Below, piece after piece: positions 1 to 12,456 of a stretch of 64,000 nt of DNA. Position 1 is the stretch's first letter. Every line of letters starts with the position of its first letter. Source of the stretch: Lingula anatina (lineage: Eukaryota > Brachiopoda > Lingulata > Lingulida > Lingulidae); assembly GCF_001039355.2 (NCBI RefSeq), contig NW_019773770.1, forward strand, positions 1 through 64,000, given 5' to 3'. The translations under genes were made by a program, and so were the position numbers. The notes beneath the pieces were generated by a model. The model saw only the letters and a program-made list of their open reading frames with translations, did no database searches and was not told the DNA's origin.

Positions 1-68
1 GACCTCTTTCATTATATAATAATTTTCAGAGATAATCAAGGGTCATGCTGAGTGTAAAATCACTGCAC

Positions 69-1831
69 CTGATTTCTCTTCCAGTGGGAACAGCCTGGCC
101 AGGAACAGCTGTATTCTACCACAGAACACTGTATCAAGGGACTTAGACAACCTCCTCAGCAGATCTGAAACAAGATTCCCAGCACCTATCATCTTCATGT
201 ATTATGAACTAAAGCAAATATAAGACTAAAGCAAATATAAGGTGTTAAAAAAGCATATATATTTCATTTAACAGTGATTGAAGTTAATCTAAAATATAAC
301 CTAATGTGAATTCAGTGATGTTTGAGTATCTTTCAATTAATGTAGTGTGTAGCTCCATAAAGAATCTCACCAGACATGCAAATCAGTCAATTACATCGTG
401 ATTGGGTAATAACAGTAATTAAGTTGTTCACTGAAGAACTTATACATTGTAACAGTGAAGCTCTTTCTAGTAATTTCATCAGTCTCCACATCATTTAACA
501 AATAATGTCTAGATACAACTGTGGTTTACCATTGCACATTCGCAGCAAGTAGTTTTTTCCAGCTGAATAAAAGATGTCCTGAAATTAAAAAAAAAAAAAG
601 AACTTAAAATTTAATGTTGTCTACATTCAAGCAACTGGGTTTCAAATATGTAACATACATACAAAGTTAATTCCATTAAAATGCAGAACAGATTACTTTG
701 CAGTTGACAAATAAACGGCTACAATCTGTACCAATGCTAAAGCAAGCCTAATCTGTGCAGAAGTCACAAGTTTTATAGTCATGATAGAAGTTCAACATTT
801 TAACCCCAAAACAGATACTTAAATTGCCTTTAAGAAAATATAAAAGCAGTCATTTTTATCCTTTGTTTCAAAATAGACTCCTCAAATTTTTACAAACAGT
901 AAGGCCTAAGTCTGCTCACCGACTTCCATGTGGCTACACCATCTTCCACAAACTTGAAGAGTGAGCTGCATTTCTCTAGCTCCAAGCCATCAAACGTGTC
1001 TTGCAACAAAAGGAATGGTGTGGAGTGGGAACCTAATTCTGAAATTCAACAGATAATCATGAACTCATTGGAAATTTGTAGGAGTAAAATGGCACCTTAG
1101 CAAAAACATCAGATTTATAAATCGGCTGAAAATTTCATTTTAAAATTGAAGTTTGAATTGCAAACCATTAAATCAAGTGCAGAAAAAACTAGTGTTAATA
1201 GAAGTTAACAGAACATGATAATACTGATATCTGACTATCTGTTACAAAACAAACCATATATGACAATACAAAGAAAATTACTAAATGAAGATGTACTGTT
1301 TTGCACATTTTATAATCAACTTGAAAAAGCTTTCCTTACTCTGCAGTCTTGTGCCACATAAATATTATGACTAATAAATAACATTGCACAACTGTCTTTT
1401 TATTAAATATACAAAAAAAAAAAAAAAAAGAAAGAAAACCATACAAATCTATGCCACCAACCTTGTCTGACTGCCTCTACAGCTAAATTTATGAGTGATG
1501 TAAGTATGCTGATATCACCTCCTGACTGCTGAAAATAATTTACATAGGACGTTAGTTTTTTTTCCATCTCATGTTCATGTATTAATTTTATTCAAATCCA
1601 TGTTTGTACCAAAAATAAGACTAACTTAACAGGTTATCAAAATTAACATAAAGAAAAAAAATACTCTTGGGACATGACTCATTCTGACACTCACCACTTG
1701 TTTGTGAACTGCATCTCTGAAGGCTTGGTCAAGGGCTAGCTTTCTTTCTGATTCACTAGAAGAAAATACAATTAAAACCGACTGTCTAATTAAAACAAAG
1801 CATTGCAATGGCCGTAGGCTGGTATTAACGT

Positions 1832-1864
<33 letters not shown>

Positions 1865-2674
1865 AGTGGCTAAACATTGGCCAAAGGCAAATCTATACTT
1901 CCACTTTTCTTCACTTGTATATAAATATGCAACATTAATAACCACATAACACAAAATAGCATGTATGCGTCAACTTGTAAAACACAATTCACTATCCAAC
2001 AGATGCAGTCAGAGAGATTACAATTTCTTACCTGCCCGGCAAAGTTTGGTACTCATCTCGTAAACCATTCAAGTCTGTGCTGTTGTGATGTTTCTCAATG
2101 AATTTCTGGGTAAAAATAAAAATAGCGTTTCTTAATAAAACAAGGCAATCTTGATATGTGTTTCTTTTAATTCCATTTGCTTATTGTACATGGGCAGAGT
2201 TTTATTTAACAGCCATATATATATGTAATATGTGCTGTTTTTAGAGATGAAAGATATCTGTCTGTGAAGCATATTTTGCGTACGCTACTGACGCCGTGAC
2301 GGTGTGTTTATTTGTTATGGAGCTTGTCTGCTACACCGTCGGCGGCAGATTTCAGCCTGCAAGTTCCAAACTGAGTGACCTGATCGGTTCGAAATAACCA
2401 GTGACTAGGAAGGCATGTTACCTGGTTGAGAGAAATTCCGCCTAGAAGACAATTGAGGGTTTCTCTGAACTGTATCATTTAGCGATGTGTAGTAATAATA
2501 GTAGGTTATAAACACCTTCGTACATTCAGCAACATAGTTCTTTTATTGTAGATAATTTTATGTTCACCCATGTAATAGCAGCCACTTTTGACTTCACAAT
2601 GAATACATTGAACTTACTAGACACGTTTGTCTTTGCTTCTCAAAATCGGAGCCGCTTGCTGTGGAGGCTGCCAT
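69..2674 (-). CDS. THOC1: THO complex subunit 1, N-terminal part (gene cut by left edge)
   Basis: THOC1 is a core subunit of the nuclear THO/TREX complex, which couples transcription elongation to mRNA packaging and export. Seven coding exons are visible (- strand, 5' to 3'): 2674-2618, 2105-2032, 1755-1695, 1528-1462, 1038-920, 578-530 and 164-69. All have GT/AG borders and join in one frame for about 174 residues. Diagnostic stretches match the animal family from memory: KLALDQAFRD in exon 3, STPFLLLQD and VATWKS in exon 5, FYSAGKNYLLRMCN in exon 6, and RRLSKS followed by VFCGRIQLFLARLFPL in exon 7. The start ATG at 2674 gives MAASTASGSDFEKQ and is the only ATG ahead of the conserved region. 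The remaining two thirds (vertebrate proteins are about 657 aa, with a C-terminal death domain) lie left of base 1. It is head-to-head with SLC35B3. Confidence 0.93.
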
Positions 2675-3291
2675 CTTTACTAAACAACAATCAATGACGA
2701 ATTGCACATTCTACAAGGTGTACACAGGAAGTGACGTTTTTAACATGACATGTGGACAGTTTCAGTAGCAAATCCCTTGCCAAAGGACTTAATGATTAAA
2801 AATATGTGCTTTTTTCCTTTTAAAGTTCTTTAAACAGGTAATGTTATCCAATTTTGGTATGTATTTAATACCAGTCCTTAGGTTTTATTCCATTCCCCAA
2901 AGAAATACAGACACCTGTGCCTCGTGTCGTTCGGCTTTTTCATTTCAATGTCTGACTTTGGTAATTGGCCGAAATGAAAATGATAAGTTTTTGACGTTGC
3001 TACATTGTCAGCAGAAAAACAGCACAAATAGTACATGATTTCTTGGTCAGTACCTCTGAACTTTTAAAGATGTTATTTAGCCCCCCACGTCTACCCACAG
3101 GTACCTAGTAGCACTCCTGTTTACTGAAGTACTTTTTTTTATCATATATATACATTATTTATATTAAATGTACAGTTAACGTTTACTGTCTGTATATGTA
3201 GCTACTCCGTAGCTAAAGATATGTGTTGTATTTAAATGAGAAATCGCTGAATTAATAATGTTGACAGCTGAGCTTACATGTTTCATTCTAG
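2675..3291. promoter_or_regulatory. shared 5' region between THOC1 and SLC35B3
   Basis: About 0.6 kb separates the THOC1 start codon (- strand) from the exon carrying the SLC35B3 start (+ strand). No coding sequence was recognised here. A donor-like GTAATG follows AAACAG at 2831-2836 and an acceptor TTCTAG ends at 3291, so SLC35B3 probably has a non-coding first exon ending near 2836 and an intron to 3291. That would leave only about 150 bp for a bidirectional promoter. No TATA box was found at a convincing distance from either gene. The promoter role is inferred from geometry only. Confidence 0.45.
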
Positions 3292-3303
3292 CATAGAGAA
3301 GTG

Positions 3304-4619
3304 ATGTTGAATTCTGATGGTAGTAAACCTTCCTATGGGTTTTACAAGACGCCAGTTCGCCGATCCTCTAACATGTTGAATCAAGGAGATCATACAAGCA
3401 CAGTACTGATTGACCATTCTCATAGGGAACATAGGAATAGAAAGGAAGATGAATCAAAGGACAATATTTCTATTCTTTGCTTTGATTTAACACATGTATC
3501 CCCAGCTGTGCAATTTTTCATTTTGACTTTTGGAATCTTTTTCTTTTATCTGTTGTATGGTTATGTCCAGGTAAGTGAAAAAATTTTCAATAGGATATAC
3601 TGTATATCAAGGGATTTTACATGGTTCCATATGTTGGATTAAGTGGCGGTAAATATTATCATGAAGTTCATGAATTTACCCTGTATATTGATTTGTTTTT
3701 AAATCTTAAATCTTTGAAATCGGCTTTGTTTACATATACCCTTGTAGTGCATGATAAATCAGACACCTAACTCTTGCAGGAGTTGATATTCAGACTTGAA
3801 GGCTTTCGTCCCTATGGTTGGTACCTAACATTAGTACAGTTTGGATGCTACTCACTGTTTGGTTTAGTTGAATTGTACATGAAAGCTGACAGACAACGGA
3901 GGTAAGTTTATTTAGATTAATTTGTTGAGCATGGGTACTACTTAATGATCTCATTTCAAATTAAATTAATGACAGTAAGTCTTGTTTGATGGAATAAATC
4001 TTACTTCCCTAAAATGTTATTTTTGCACTGCAGATGTCCTGTCTACCTTTCTGTACATAAACTCTAAAAATATGAGCTTTAAAAGAAAGACCTTTGTGCA
4101 TTTAGGATGGAATTTTTAAATAATTTTTGCAGTAAAGAGTTTGATTACAAAAATGTGATTGTGCACTTGCTCTCCTTCATTTTCTGTCAAAAGTTTGTAA
4201 CCGCTATAATTTCTATAATGTATTAATTCATATTTGATATTTTCCTGAACATCTTATTTTATACTGCAGGATTCCCCTTCCAACATATGGTTTCTTGGCC
4301 TTCTTAACAGTAGCCACCATGGGCTTGTCAAATTCCTCTTTAGGATACCTTAACTATCCGACCCAAGTTATATTTAAATGCTGCAAACTAATACCAGTTT
4401 TAATAGGAGGCATTATAATTCAAGGTGAGTAATGTGGTATATACACTTCATGGTAAGGGAATTTGACCAAGTGGTAACTTCTATTTAATCCCATATTTCT
4501 GTGACAAAAATCAGGGAATTTTATCCCATTTGTCCATGCATATGTGTGTTTGTAATTTCCTAGACCATAAGAAAAAAGAAATCGAAACTCTGGGGATTGA
4601 TAGACATTCAATGTGATTT

Positions 4620-4654
<35 letters not shown>

Positions 4655-7600
4655 GGATTGCAGCCTGCTTTTCCAAATCTCTGAATTAAGCATACTCTTT
4701 CCTGATAATTTTTGTATGTGTTTAATGTTACATTTTCCAAAATTCATGAATATAAAGCAAAATACAATGCATAATCCAAGTGGAAAGCGGGCTCACAAAT
4801 TTTGATGCCCATGTCCTATTGTTGTTACTCAGTATCGTGGACATACAGATGTTTTTTTTTTGCACGTGAAGTTTGTAAATGAAATGATGTGGTAGCCATG
4901 TAAGATCAGTCTTTTTTATTCTTGTCTTTTTAATATGTATATTTTAATGTACAGCGAAAGAAAAATGTCCAATTTCAGGCAAAAAATATGGTGTGATAGA
5001 TGTTAGTGCATGCCTCAGTATGAGCATTGGGTTAATCCTTTTTACTCTGGCAGACAGCACAGTTTCTCCTAATTTTAATTCTTATGGTAAGTATGATGAT
5101 GCAGGTTCTTTCAAATTGCTTTATAGATAAAATTATTCATGAAAAAATGCTTATTATGATTTGATAAGGTATTCTTTATTACTGCCACAATATGCTTATT
5201 AAATCATTTCAAGTTTGGTGTTAAATGGTTAAAAAAGTATGGTTAATGATAAATGAAACTTAATTTTTAGATACATGTTACAATTTATCAGCTGACTTGT
5301 GTTTATGCTAGCATGTAAAAATTTTGATATGTTTTTCCCTACATTATTTCTCACTTACTTATTTATTTTCTAAGAAAAATGGTCCAAAGATTCCTTGTTG
5401 GAACTATATAATTCTAATAATTTGGTTAAGACCAAAAACATTTGTCAGCTTTAGCATGGCCAGTACTGCTTTGAGGGTGGAAATCTGTCTCATACATGAA
5501 TGAAAAATGGTTCATGCAGCTGTCACTGACTTATTTTTTTCAGGTATTTTATTGATCTCACTTGCTCTTTGTGCTGACGCTGTGATAGGAAATGTGCAAG
5601 AAAAAACTATGAAAGAATTCAAGAGCACCAATTCAGAAATGGTAATGTGCATGTTACGAGGGGTTTCAACTGAAGCCAAATAGAAAAGAATTACTTTGTA
5701 TGGTTGTAAATATAGCATGCAGACAAATGGCATTGTTTGAGTCAATGCACTTATTTGTGTTGTTTCTAGCTCTTCAATTCTTATGAATATCAATTAGAGG
5801 TAAAGAAAATGAAATTAAAAATCAACTGTTTTCAATATCATAATGATTCGTTTTACTGTTAAAATCCTTACTTAATTTTTTAAGATTGAAAAATGTTTGA
5901 ATTTCATTTTAGGTATTATACTCATACTCTATTGGGTTTGTGTACATCCTATTTGGACTTGTTATCAGTGGACAGCTTTTTCCTGCATTTAATTTTTGTT
6001 TACAAGTAAGCTCTTTGTAATTTCTTTTCTCTGTAGCTTAACTGACCTTTTCCAAATAATATTTAAGTCATAAAGACCTAATACAGAGATTTTGTGCCTT
6101 CAGTGGGGCTGGCACTTACAAATGTTTTACGTGCCTTATTATCATTGAAACCTTTTTTCTAATGTGTCAATGTCAGCATCAAAGCATACTCATGCCCTGT
6201 GTATAGTGTAGGTTGACTGGTTCACTTGTGTATCAGCTGACTTTTCATACTGATGCATGACAGATCAGTTGATCTAGGAGCAATGGATCAGGAGGCCAGA
6301 TGAAGGAGTCAATCTCTCAGTGTATCTGATCACCTGGAACAACCCAGACATCAAATTGAACAGGAGCAGCAGGGGTCTTACTGGTGCAAGAGGCGGGCAG
6401 AAGACAACAGCACATACACTTCGACCTGTCATGTGTCAGTTGTGTCCATGTTGTCTGACAGCCAGGCAAAACTGTCCACCCCCACATACACAGTGTAGAT
6501 TTGCATCAATAGAACTATTAATGTTGTCATTTTAATAGTGTTTTACCTTCACAGTCTCTGTACTTGTTTCAGTGAATGCCAGTTTAATCATATTTCCTTA
6601 TTCTATATAGTATCCAGTCGAAACGTATGGTTATGGTGCAGTCTTCTCCCTGACTGGCTATCTGGGAGTGAACATAGTACTGACCATGGTCAAGACATTT
6701 GGGGCTCTCATAGCTGTGACAGGTGAGTTAGCTATCACAACAAACTTCACTGGTTAAATTAATTAGAAATTCTGGAGAAAAAATTTGTCATGTGTGTTTT
6801 GCTACTTGATTTCGTGTTCTTGATGTCATTAAGACCAACACAAGAGGTGTGCATCTTGTAATGATTATATTTAAATGTAATGCAATGTAATATAATATAA
6901 TATAATATAATATAATATAATATAATATAATATAATATAATATGTTTAGCTACATTTTCAGAAACGTTTATATAAAATAGTAGTTTCAGTTCAATCAGTG
7001 TGCCAATTGCATTATTGCTATAAGTCTGTAAAGCCATTGTTGAATTGTGTTAGTGGTCATTCACAGCAGATTTCAAGCAATCTTCAATCTAAACATATGG
7101 AACTTTGCAGTGTCTGTAAACTTACTATTGAAAAAAGGTATTTCAAATTTCATCTGAGACTATGTTTTTTAAAACATATTTTGTTTTAATATTGCTAGAG
7201 AAAAATGTAAACAGTTTGTATTGAGGCAATTCATTTATGATTAAATACTTTTTTCTCAGTGACCACATGTAGAAAAGCCTTGACCATAGTGCTTTCTTTC
7301 ATTTTCTTTGCCAAGCCATTCACTTTCCAGTGAGTAGAAATCATTTTTATTTACATCAGTCAGTGTTGTTAAGAAAGAAAGAAGCTTAACTTAGACCTGT
7401 AATGAGCTAATTAATGTTACAAAACATTAGTATATGTTAAAACCCAAAGTAGGTCTGAAAATTTTGTAATTCCATTTGATGTACGCAAGAGAAAATTATT
7501 TTGAATGATGTGTATAAAAGAGCATCATTTTTTTGTGAAAATACCTCAAATGCTTCCCTACATGTGCAAATTCCATAAAATATCTAAAATAATTACTGCA

Positions 7601-7825
7601 ACTTATAAGTAATGGCTTTTCTTTTAGATAGATATTGAAATTTCATCCAGTTTGATTACTTTCAGATATTTGTGGGCAGGTCTGATTGTTTTACTGGGGA
7701 TTTACCTGAACATATACAGCAAGAACAAAACCAAGTGGGATCCAGTCATCAGAGAATATCTTACAAGACTGAACCCATGCAGAAAACGTGATATTCAGCT
7801 GAACAATATGGAAAATATTGTTTAA
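3304..7825 (+). CDS. SLC35B3: SLC35B3 adenosine 3'-phospho 5'-phosphosulfate transporter (PAPST2)
   Basis: This Golgi nucleotide-sugar-type carrier (SLC35B, drug/metabolite transporter fold) exchanges cytosolic PAPS into the lumen for sulfotransferases. Nine coding exons: 3304-3570, 3780-3901, 4270-4424, 4979-5086, 5544-5641, 5913-6005, 6611-6722, 7260-7329 and 7666-7825 (stop TAA). Phases are consistent throughout and encode 394 aa, close to the roughly 400 aa of vertebrate SLC35B3. Recognisable motifs are FRPYGWYLTLVQF, GLSNSSLGYLNYPTQVIFK, CKLIPVLIGG, ALCADAVIGNVQEK, KTFGALIAVTVTTCRK and KPFTFQYLWAGLIV. About ten hydrophobic helices follow a hydrophilic N-terminus of about 65 residues. The ATG at 3304 is preceded by a splice acceptor ending at 3291, so the 5' UTR is probably spliced. 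The C-terminus is short and basic, as usual for the family. Confidence 0.94.
4621..4652. repeat. (TA)n microsatellite
   Basis: A near-uninterrupted TA dinucleotide run in SLC35B3 intron 3. Confidence 0.9.
6887..6943. repeat. (TATAA)n pentanucleotide microsatellite
   Basis: About eleven consecutive TATAA units in SLC35B3 intron 7. Every unit is nearly perfect, which suggests recent expansion. Confidence 0.92.
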
Positions 7826-8990
7826 TTTACCATTGAGGCCACAATAAGAACTAGTCACAATTGTACTTTGACTAAAATTTTGCTTAACATCAAAAGGTAG
7901 CTTGGGGGATTGTGTCTCTTGGAATATTTTTGGATTTGTTTTATGTTATAGTCTGTATACATTGCAAGCTTTACTCTTTACAAAGATTCTGAAGTCACTA
8001 ATTTATTTTGCATAAAAAAAAGATAAGGTGCTGTGCATTGGAAATTGGTGCAAAAATTATGAAACAAAAAGTAGCTTAGTATTTGGTAGTGGGTTTCTAG
8101 TTCTAGCACACCATTATTTAATTTAAACTCATTTTTAAAGATATTTTTATGGACAAACACTGTGTGTCTGGACATACATCACCTTCATCTGTCATTCCCA
8201 TTGCATTTAGCACTCGGAAATGTCATTTAAAAAATGAGTTACTCAATATTCTCGTACTTACAAGAATGACTCATACAACTAAATATACGATTCCAGTTTG
8301 AAAACAAGCCTGATTGGGTTATTTTTCTTTAAGTTATGATGTTTGTTTGTTTGTTTTTCTATATTTTTTCATTTTTCATGAATGGCATCTTGGTATGACT
8401 GAATTAGCATGGATTTGGTGCTCGGTCATTGTTACATTTTCCGAATGTCTGCAGTAACATAAGTACATGATTAAAAATTGATGGTGATTAAACTGTAAAG
8501 CATTCTGTAATATTGCATCAAAAATGACAAAAAACGTGCACTGCCATCGTTTAATTGTTTGTTCGCCTTTTTTAGAATGTTTTCGTGCAGCTCCTCTCAC
8601 TTTTGTCATTTTTGTCTGTCCATTTGTCAGCTTTGCTGCCTTGTTTTATTTGCTCTAATCCAGTGGATGTTTACATACATTAATTTTGTTTTATTTGGTG
8701 TAGAATCCAATATTTGAGTAGGGTTTTATTATGGTTACTGAAACGGTTTTTGAGACATGCACAGGCATTTACGTCAGACTGAAAAAAGAAAAATCAATCC
8801 CATGAGCGATTCTCAGCTTCGTCATTTATACCTAATGTGGTTGTTTTTATTATAGAAAATGAGGGTTTTCATAAATTGTGATAAAGTATATTTATTTATT
8901 ATGGTTATTTACACTGTATTTATGAGCATCATAACGGCTCTTTGAAGCTTTGGTGTCATTAAAGGGAAATAAATATGGTGGTGATTGAGG
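7826..8990 (+). other. SLC35B3: SLC35B3 3' UTR (inferred)
   Basis: AT-rich, non-coding sequence directly after the SLC35B3 stop. The first well-placed polyadenylation hexamer AATAAA is at 8968-8973, followed by a GT-rich stretch (GGTGGTGATTG), as expected for a cleavage site. A (TTTG)n run sits at about 8343-8357. The short ORFs here have no family resemblance. Confidence 0.55.
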
Positions 8991-10647
8991 CGTGTCATTT
9001 TTCTTAGTTTTTTCAAGTGCAACAATAGAAATTTCCAGTCGGCTGCACTTAAGCATGTTATATACTAAAAGAAAATGTTTGTGGTAGATCTCGGGTGGCC
9101 ATAAATTCGAAAGTCTTCAGTCCTACGGAAACAACAGAAGCCGTGTCTTTTATCGCTTGTGTTCACTCTTACACTGAAACTCAAAATAATTCGTACACGA
9201 TTTTATAATTTGTGTGAAACAGAAAGGCTACGACGAGGATTTGTCATTTTCTTTTTTTGTCTTCCATCAGGCACAGTGTGCCAAGAGAGAATTTCTGTAT
9301 GAAGCACCGTCGTCAAATTTGGTGTTTTTCAATGGTGGCAACACAACTTTTGATACAATGTTAAAGACCGATAATAGATACCAACATACCGAAATCTATT
9401 TTTTGCCTGAAAATCTCTGTAAAAAGAGTTATTATACATACACAAACACCACTTACTTGCCGGTCAAGACTTCATCTGACGTAAAACAAATGAAATAGTG
9501 TAAAAGTGAAAGTGAGCGAAGAAACGGATGCATATTTTCAGGCAGTGTTAAAAGAAACCCCTCCCCCTAAATAAATGAATAAACAATAAATAAAAAGATA
9601 AAACCTGCATTTTAGCACTTTTTTTGTCAGAACACTTAAACGCTAATATCCGTAGGGAAATTGTATACCGTGAGAAAAGCGTCAAGTCGATAAACTGATA
9701 TCCTAGAATGAATGGTGCCCTTGTACTGGTTCAAAGGCAAATGTGTATCTTTACTTCTACAACTAGCACCATCTCGTTTAAACAAATAGCCGTTCCAAAT
9801 TCCATCTGCAAAAAACGTGTAGAAATGAAAATGAACGAAGAAATAAATGTATCTTTAAAGGCAGCAAAAAGAACAGCATGTAAGCATACACTCTCTATGC
9901 GATTTAGCACTATTTGACAAAGCTCTTAAATGCCAATATCCGCAGCAAAATTGTACACCGTGAGAAAAGTGCAAAGTCGATAAAGTGATTTCCTGGTAAG
10001 GGTGGCGTCCTTGTTACTGGTTTAAAAGCACGTGTATAACTTTTCACGAGGGTCGCAAATATGGATTTGGTTTCCATAAACCAATTGACCACGAATTCAA
10101 AATGGCTTAATTGAAAATGAATTCATCGATGTTTTATAGATCTCGACTCGATGATCCTTTGTATGCATTAATGGGAGAGACACACAGTGCATTTGTCGAA
10201 ACGAGTTTTCCGGAACACGTAGAAAGCAGCACTTACAATGTAGTCCCTATGATGCTCTTCTCATTATATTAAGCAAAGAAAATCAATTTTTCTGACAAAA
10301 TGTTGCATTCATCCCAAAATAACTTATAGAGTAGAAAGAGGAGATTAAGGGAAAAACGAAAACATGATGGTATTGTCCAGGGATTTGTCCATTTATTGGC
10401 CAAGTATCCTAGATATGTCTTTGAATAATATTTTCCTCAAATACTAATTTGCCACTTGGCCAAGTATTTTTTAGGAACTAACACTGTTATTTGAAGACTA
10501 AATATGACGGGATGTAGGAATGGTTTAAAAGAACCTTTTTCTTGAACAACTTTAGTGATTCGCCGAAGGAATTCATTAATACACAAGTAAACTTGTCGTC
10601 GCGACCCGACACGATTGTACATAGGTTGCTCTATAAGACAGAATACC
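8991..10647. other. intergenic stretch with a diverged direct repeat
   Basis: No gene is supported. An open frame at about 9214-9498 reads through to a stop but resembles no family, lacks a clear ATG start and partly overlaps the repeat described separately. From 10050 to 10647 I see only upstream sequence of the first PAN-like gene. Confidence 0.5.
9440..10045. repeat. diverged tandem direct repeat, two units
   Basis: Two head-to-tail units align by eye over most of their length. Unit A is about 9440-9760 and unit B about 9770-10045. Matching blocks include GAGCGAAGAAA at 9514 versus GAACGAAGAAA at 9833, TTTAGCACT at 9611 versus 9903, AATATCCG at 9645 versus 9935, TACACCGTGAGAAAAG-like at about 9665 and 9955, and AAGTCGATAAA at about 9684 and 9974. 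Spacing is about 290-320 bp and differs by one indel near a run of C and AAAT units. There is no coding capacity, so this is an old tandem duplication. Confidence 0.7.
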
Positions 10648-11104
10648 ATGAAAAACTCAGCTTGGTGTGTCGTGCTCCAACTGCTGGCTTTTGTAGGATT
10701 TGAAAAAGTTTTAAGAGTGTCAGGCGGTAAGTAAAACAACTTCTTTCGTTATAATTTCCCTAACGGTACAAGTAGGATCATAAATGCTTATTTTCAAATC
10801 ACTGTCAGCAGTTCTTCACATTTTTTTATTTGTCCCCTTTCAGGATGGCAGCATTTGGAAAGTTATTACCTGGAAACATCACTACCATACGATTTGATGA
10901 ACCAGGTGTCGCTGGATGAGTGCCAAGCGCAGTGTATTTCATTAGGCACTGATTGTCCGGCTATCAACTACAAACCAAATGGTCAAAAGTGCCAGATACT
11001 ACAACAGAAAGACGGAGATAACGGGTGTATATTGGTATATGCACATAACAGTTTCAGCTATTACGAGAAAACCAACAGCGAAAACGATACAGTCGTGACA
11101 AGTG

Positions 11105-11142
<38 letters not shown>

Positions 11143-11471
11143 AAATTTTAATATTTGAAAAGATCACGTTTTGAGTTACAACCGCAATGCCCGAACAATA
11201 ACATCTCTGGTTACTTTCAGGTAAAAAACCTGGCCGTTTTTTCAGAAGATACGTCGGATACAAAATGCCTGCTCACTTGGTGATCGTCAACGAGACAGTG
11301 CTACAACGTACGATTTGTGCGTTCAACTGCATGGTGACCCCCCTCTGTATGTCGTTCAGCATACAGCCAGAAACGTACGGCTTGTCATATTTCTGCGAAC
11401 TGAACAGTGCACGGAGGAACAACAACGGATCCAATCTACTTTCTGATTCAAGTTTCTACTATTTTGAGTGA
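10648..11471 (+). CDS. secreted protein with two PAN/Apple-like modules
   Basis: Three exons: 10648-10726, 10844-11101 and 11221-11471 (stop TGA), giving 195 aa in one frame. Exon 1 encodes a signal peptide (hydrophobic core WCVVLQLLAFVGF). Exon 2 encodes a first cysteine-rich module with CQAQC, DCPAIN, KCQILQ and GCILVY; its spacing resembles PAN/Apple domains (C-x3-C, then CxxxxY and C near the end). Exon 3 repeats the plan with CAFNC, PLCMSF and YFCEL. Both modules end in an aromatic tail (FSYYE and FYYFE), so they look like duplicates. PAN domains bind proteins or carbohydrates and occur in secreted lectin-like and cuticle proteins of invertebrates. The phase 1 introns (between exons 1-2 and 2-3) fit module shuffling. 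A precise function cannot be given. A related gene follows at 12457. Confidence 0.72.
11105..11140. repeat. (TC)n microsatellite
   Basis: Eighteen TC units begin 3 bp inside intron 2 of the first PAN-like gene, so the 5' splice site GTGAGT runs directly into the repeat. Confidence 0.93.
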
Positions 11472-12456
11472 TATGTAAAATATAACATATCCTCCACATG
11501 TTCAGAAGGCCGACAAAGCACTACATAAGTTTGGTGAAGTTTACAGAAAAGGTCGAAATCCATTGGAATTATCCGACGTCTACCTAACAATCGAACTGGT
11601 GACCGATTCAAATATAATTATGATGTAGCCCCTATACCACATAGAATACCACACCAAATTGGAAGGGAACAATGTATATACAATACGATTTTATTGGTAG
11701 TTTTCAATTGGAAAAATACCTCAGTGCCTTGAATAGCTGAGCGTGATAATAATAAAATTAGCATTTAAAGCTGGTAAAAATGCAATTTTTCATGTCAAGG
11801 CCTACATATATAAAATGTCTTACAGATACATTATTACAAGGTTTAATATAAACAGTCCATGACATTTTGACACTCAGTACCGAATATAAAAATATGTGTA
11901 CAATTCATTCAAATTGCGACAGAATGGCTCAATTTTTAGTATCTCTTTAATAAAACATATGCGAAAAAATTTGTATCGATTATACCGACACAACCATGTA
12001 ACAGTTTAATGCAACAAACCTCGTTTGCATATTTTCTTGAAATCGAGCGACAATTTAGCTCAGATAATTTGGAAAGCATGAATTGCTCCCTTTTCACTAT
12101 TGTCATATTTTGGCATATTTCTATTGATATTTAAAAACCCTTTAATTTGCCAGTTCTTTTGTTTGAGAGAGCAAAGATTGTGCAAATACATAGCGTTTTA
12201 AGTGCTTAAATATTGCTTTTAAAACGCTACTTCCTGGAGACGATGAACTCGACAAAATTCTCTAAAAGAAAGTAAATAACGGATTTGTGTTTCATCGACT
12301 TAGCGACTTTCCTTCTAGTATTAAGCAAAAGACAATGTAAAATCCATTTTCACGAGGAACGCTATTTAGACGCTGATTATCAACAGCCTCTTGATTTTTT
12401 ATTAGACGGGATAAAAAGAAGTAAAGATATATCCAAAAAGCATTTTACGCTTCAAC
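11472..12456. other. intergenic stretch between the two PAN-like genes
   Basis: No supported coding sequence. AAT/ATT-rich with scattered ATTAAA/AATAAA hexamers (for example near 11752 and 11950) that could end the upstream gene. An open frame at about 12285-12533 overlaps the true start of the next gene in another frame and is treated as a shadow. Confidence 0.5.

Noticed and set aside
2290-2346. Imperfect inverted match GCCGTGACGGTGT / ACACCGTCGGCGG in THOC1 intron 1
   Set aside because: Short, with mismatches and a 30-base loop; not distinguishable from chance by eye.
6886-6943. Pentanucleotide run considered as a CRISPR-like or regulatory array
   Set aside because: Simple microsatellite without spacers; the genome is eukaryotic.
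9214-9498. Open frame of about 94 codons upstream of the PAN genes
   Set aside because: No ATG at a sensible place, no family resemblance, no splice partners, and its 3' part lies in a diverged repeat.
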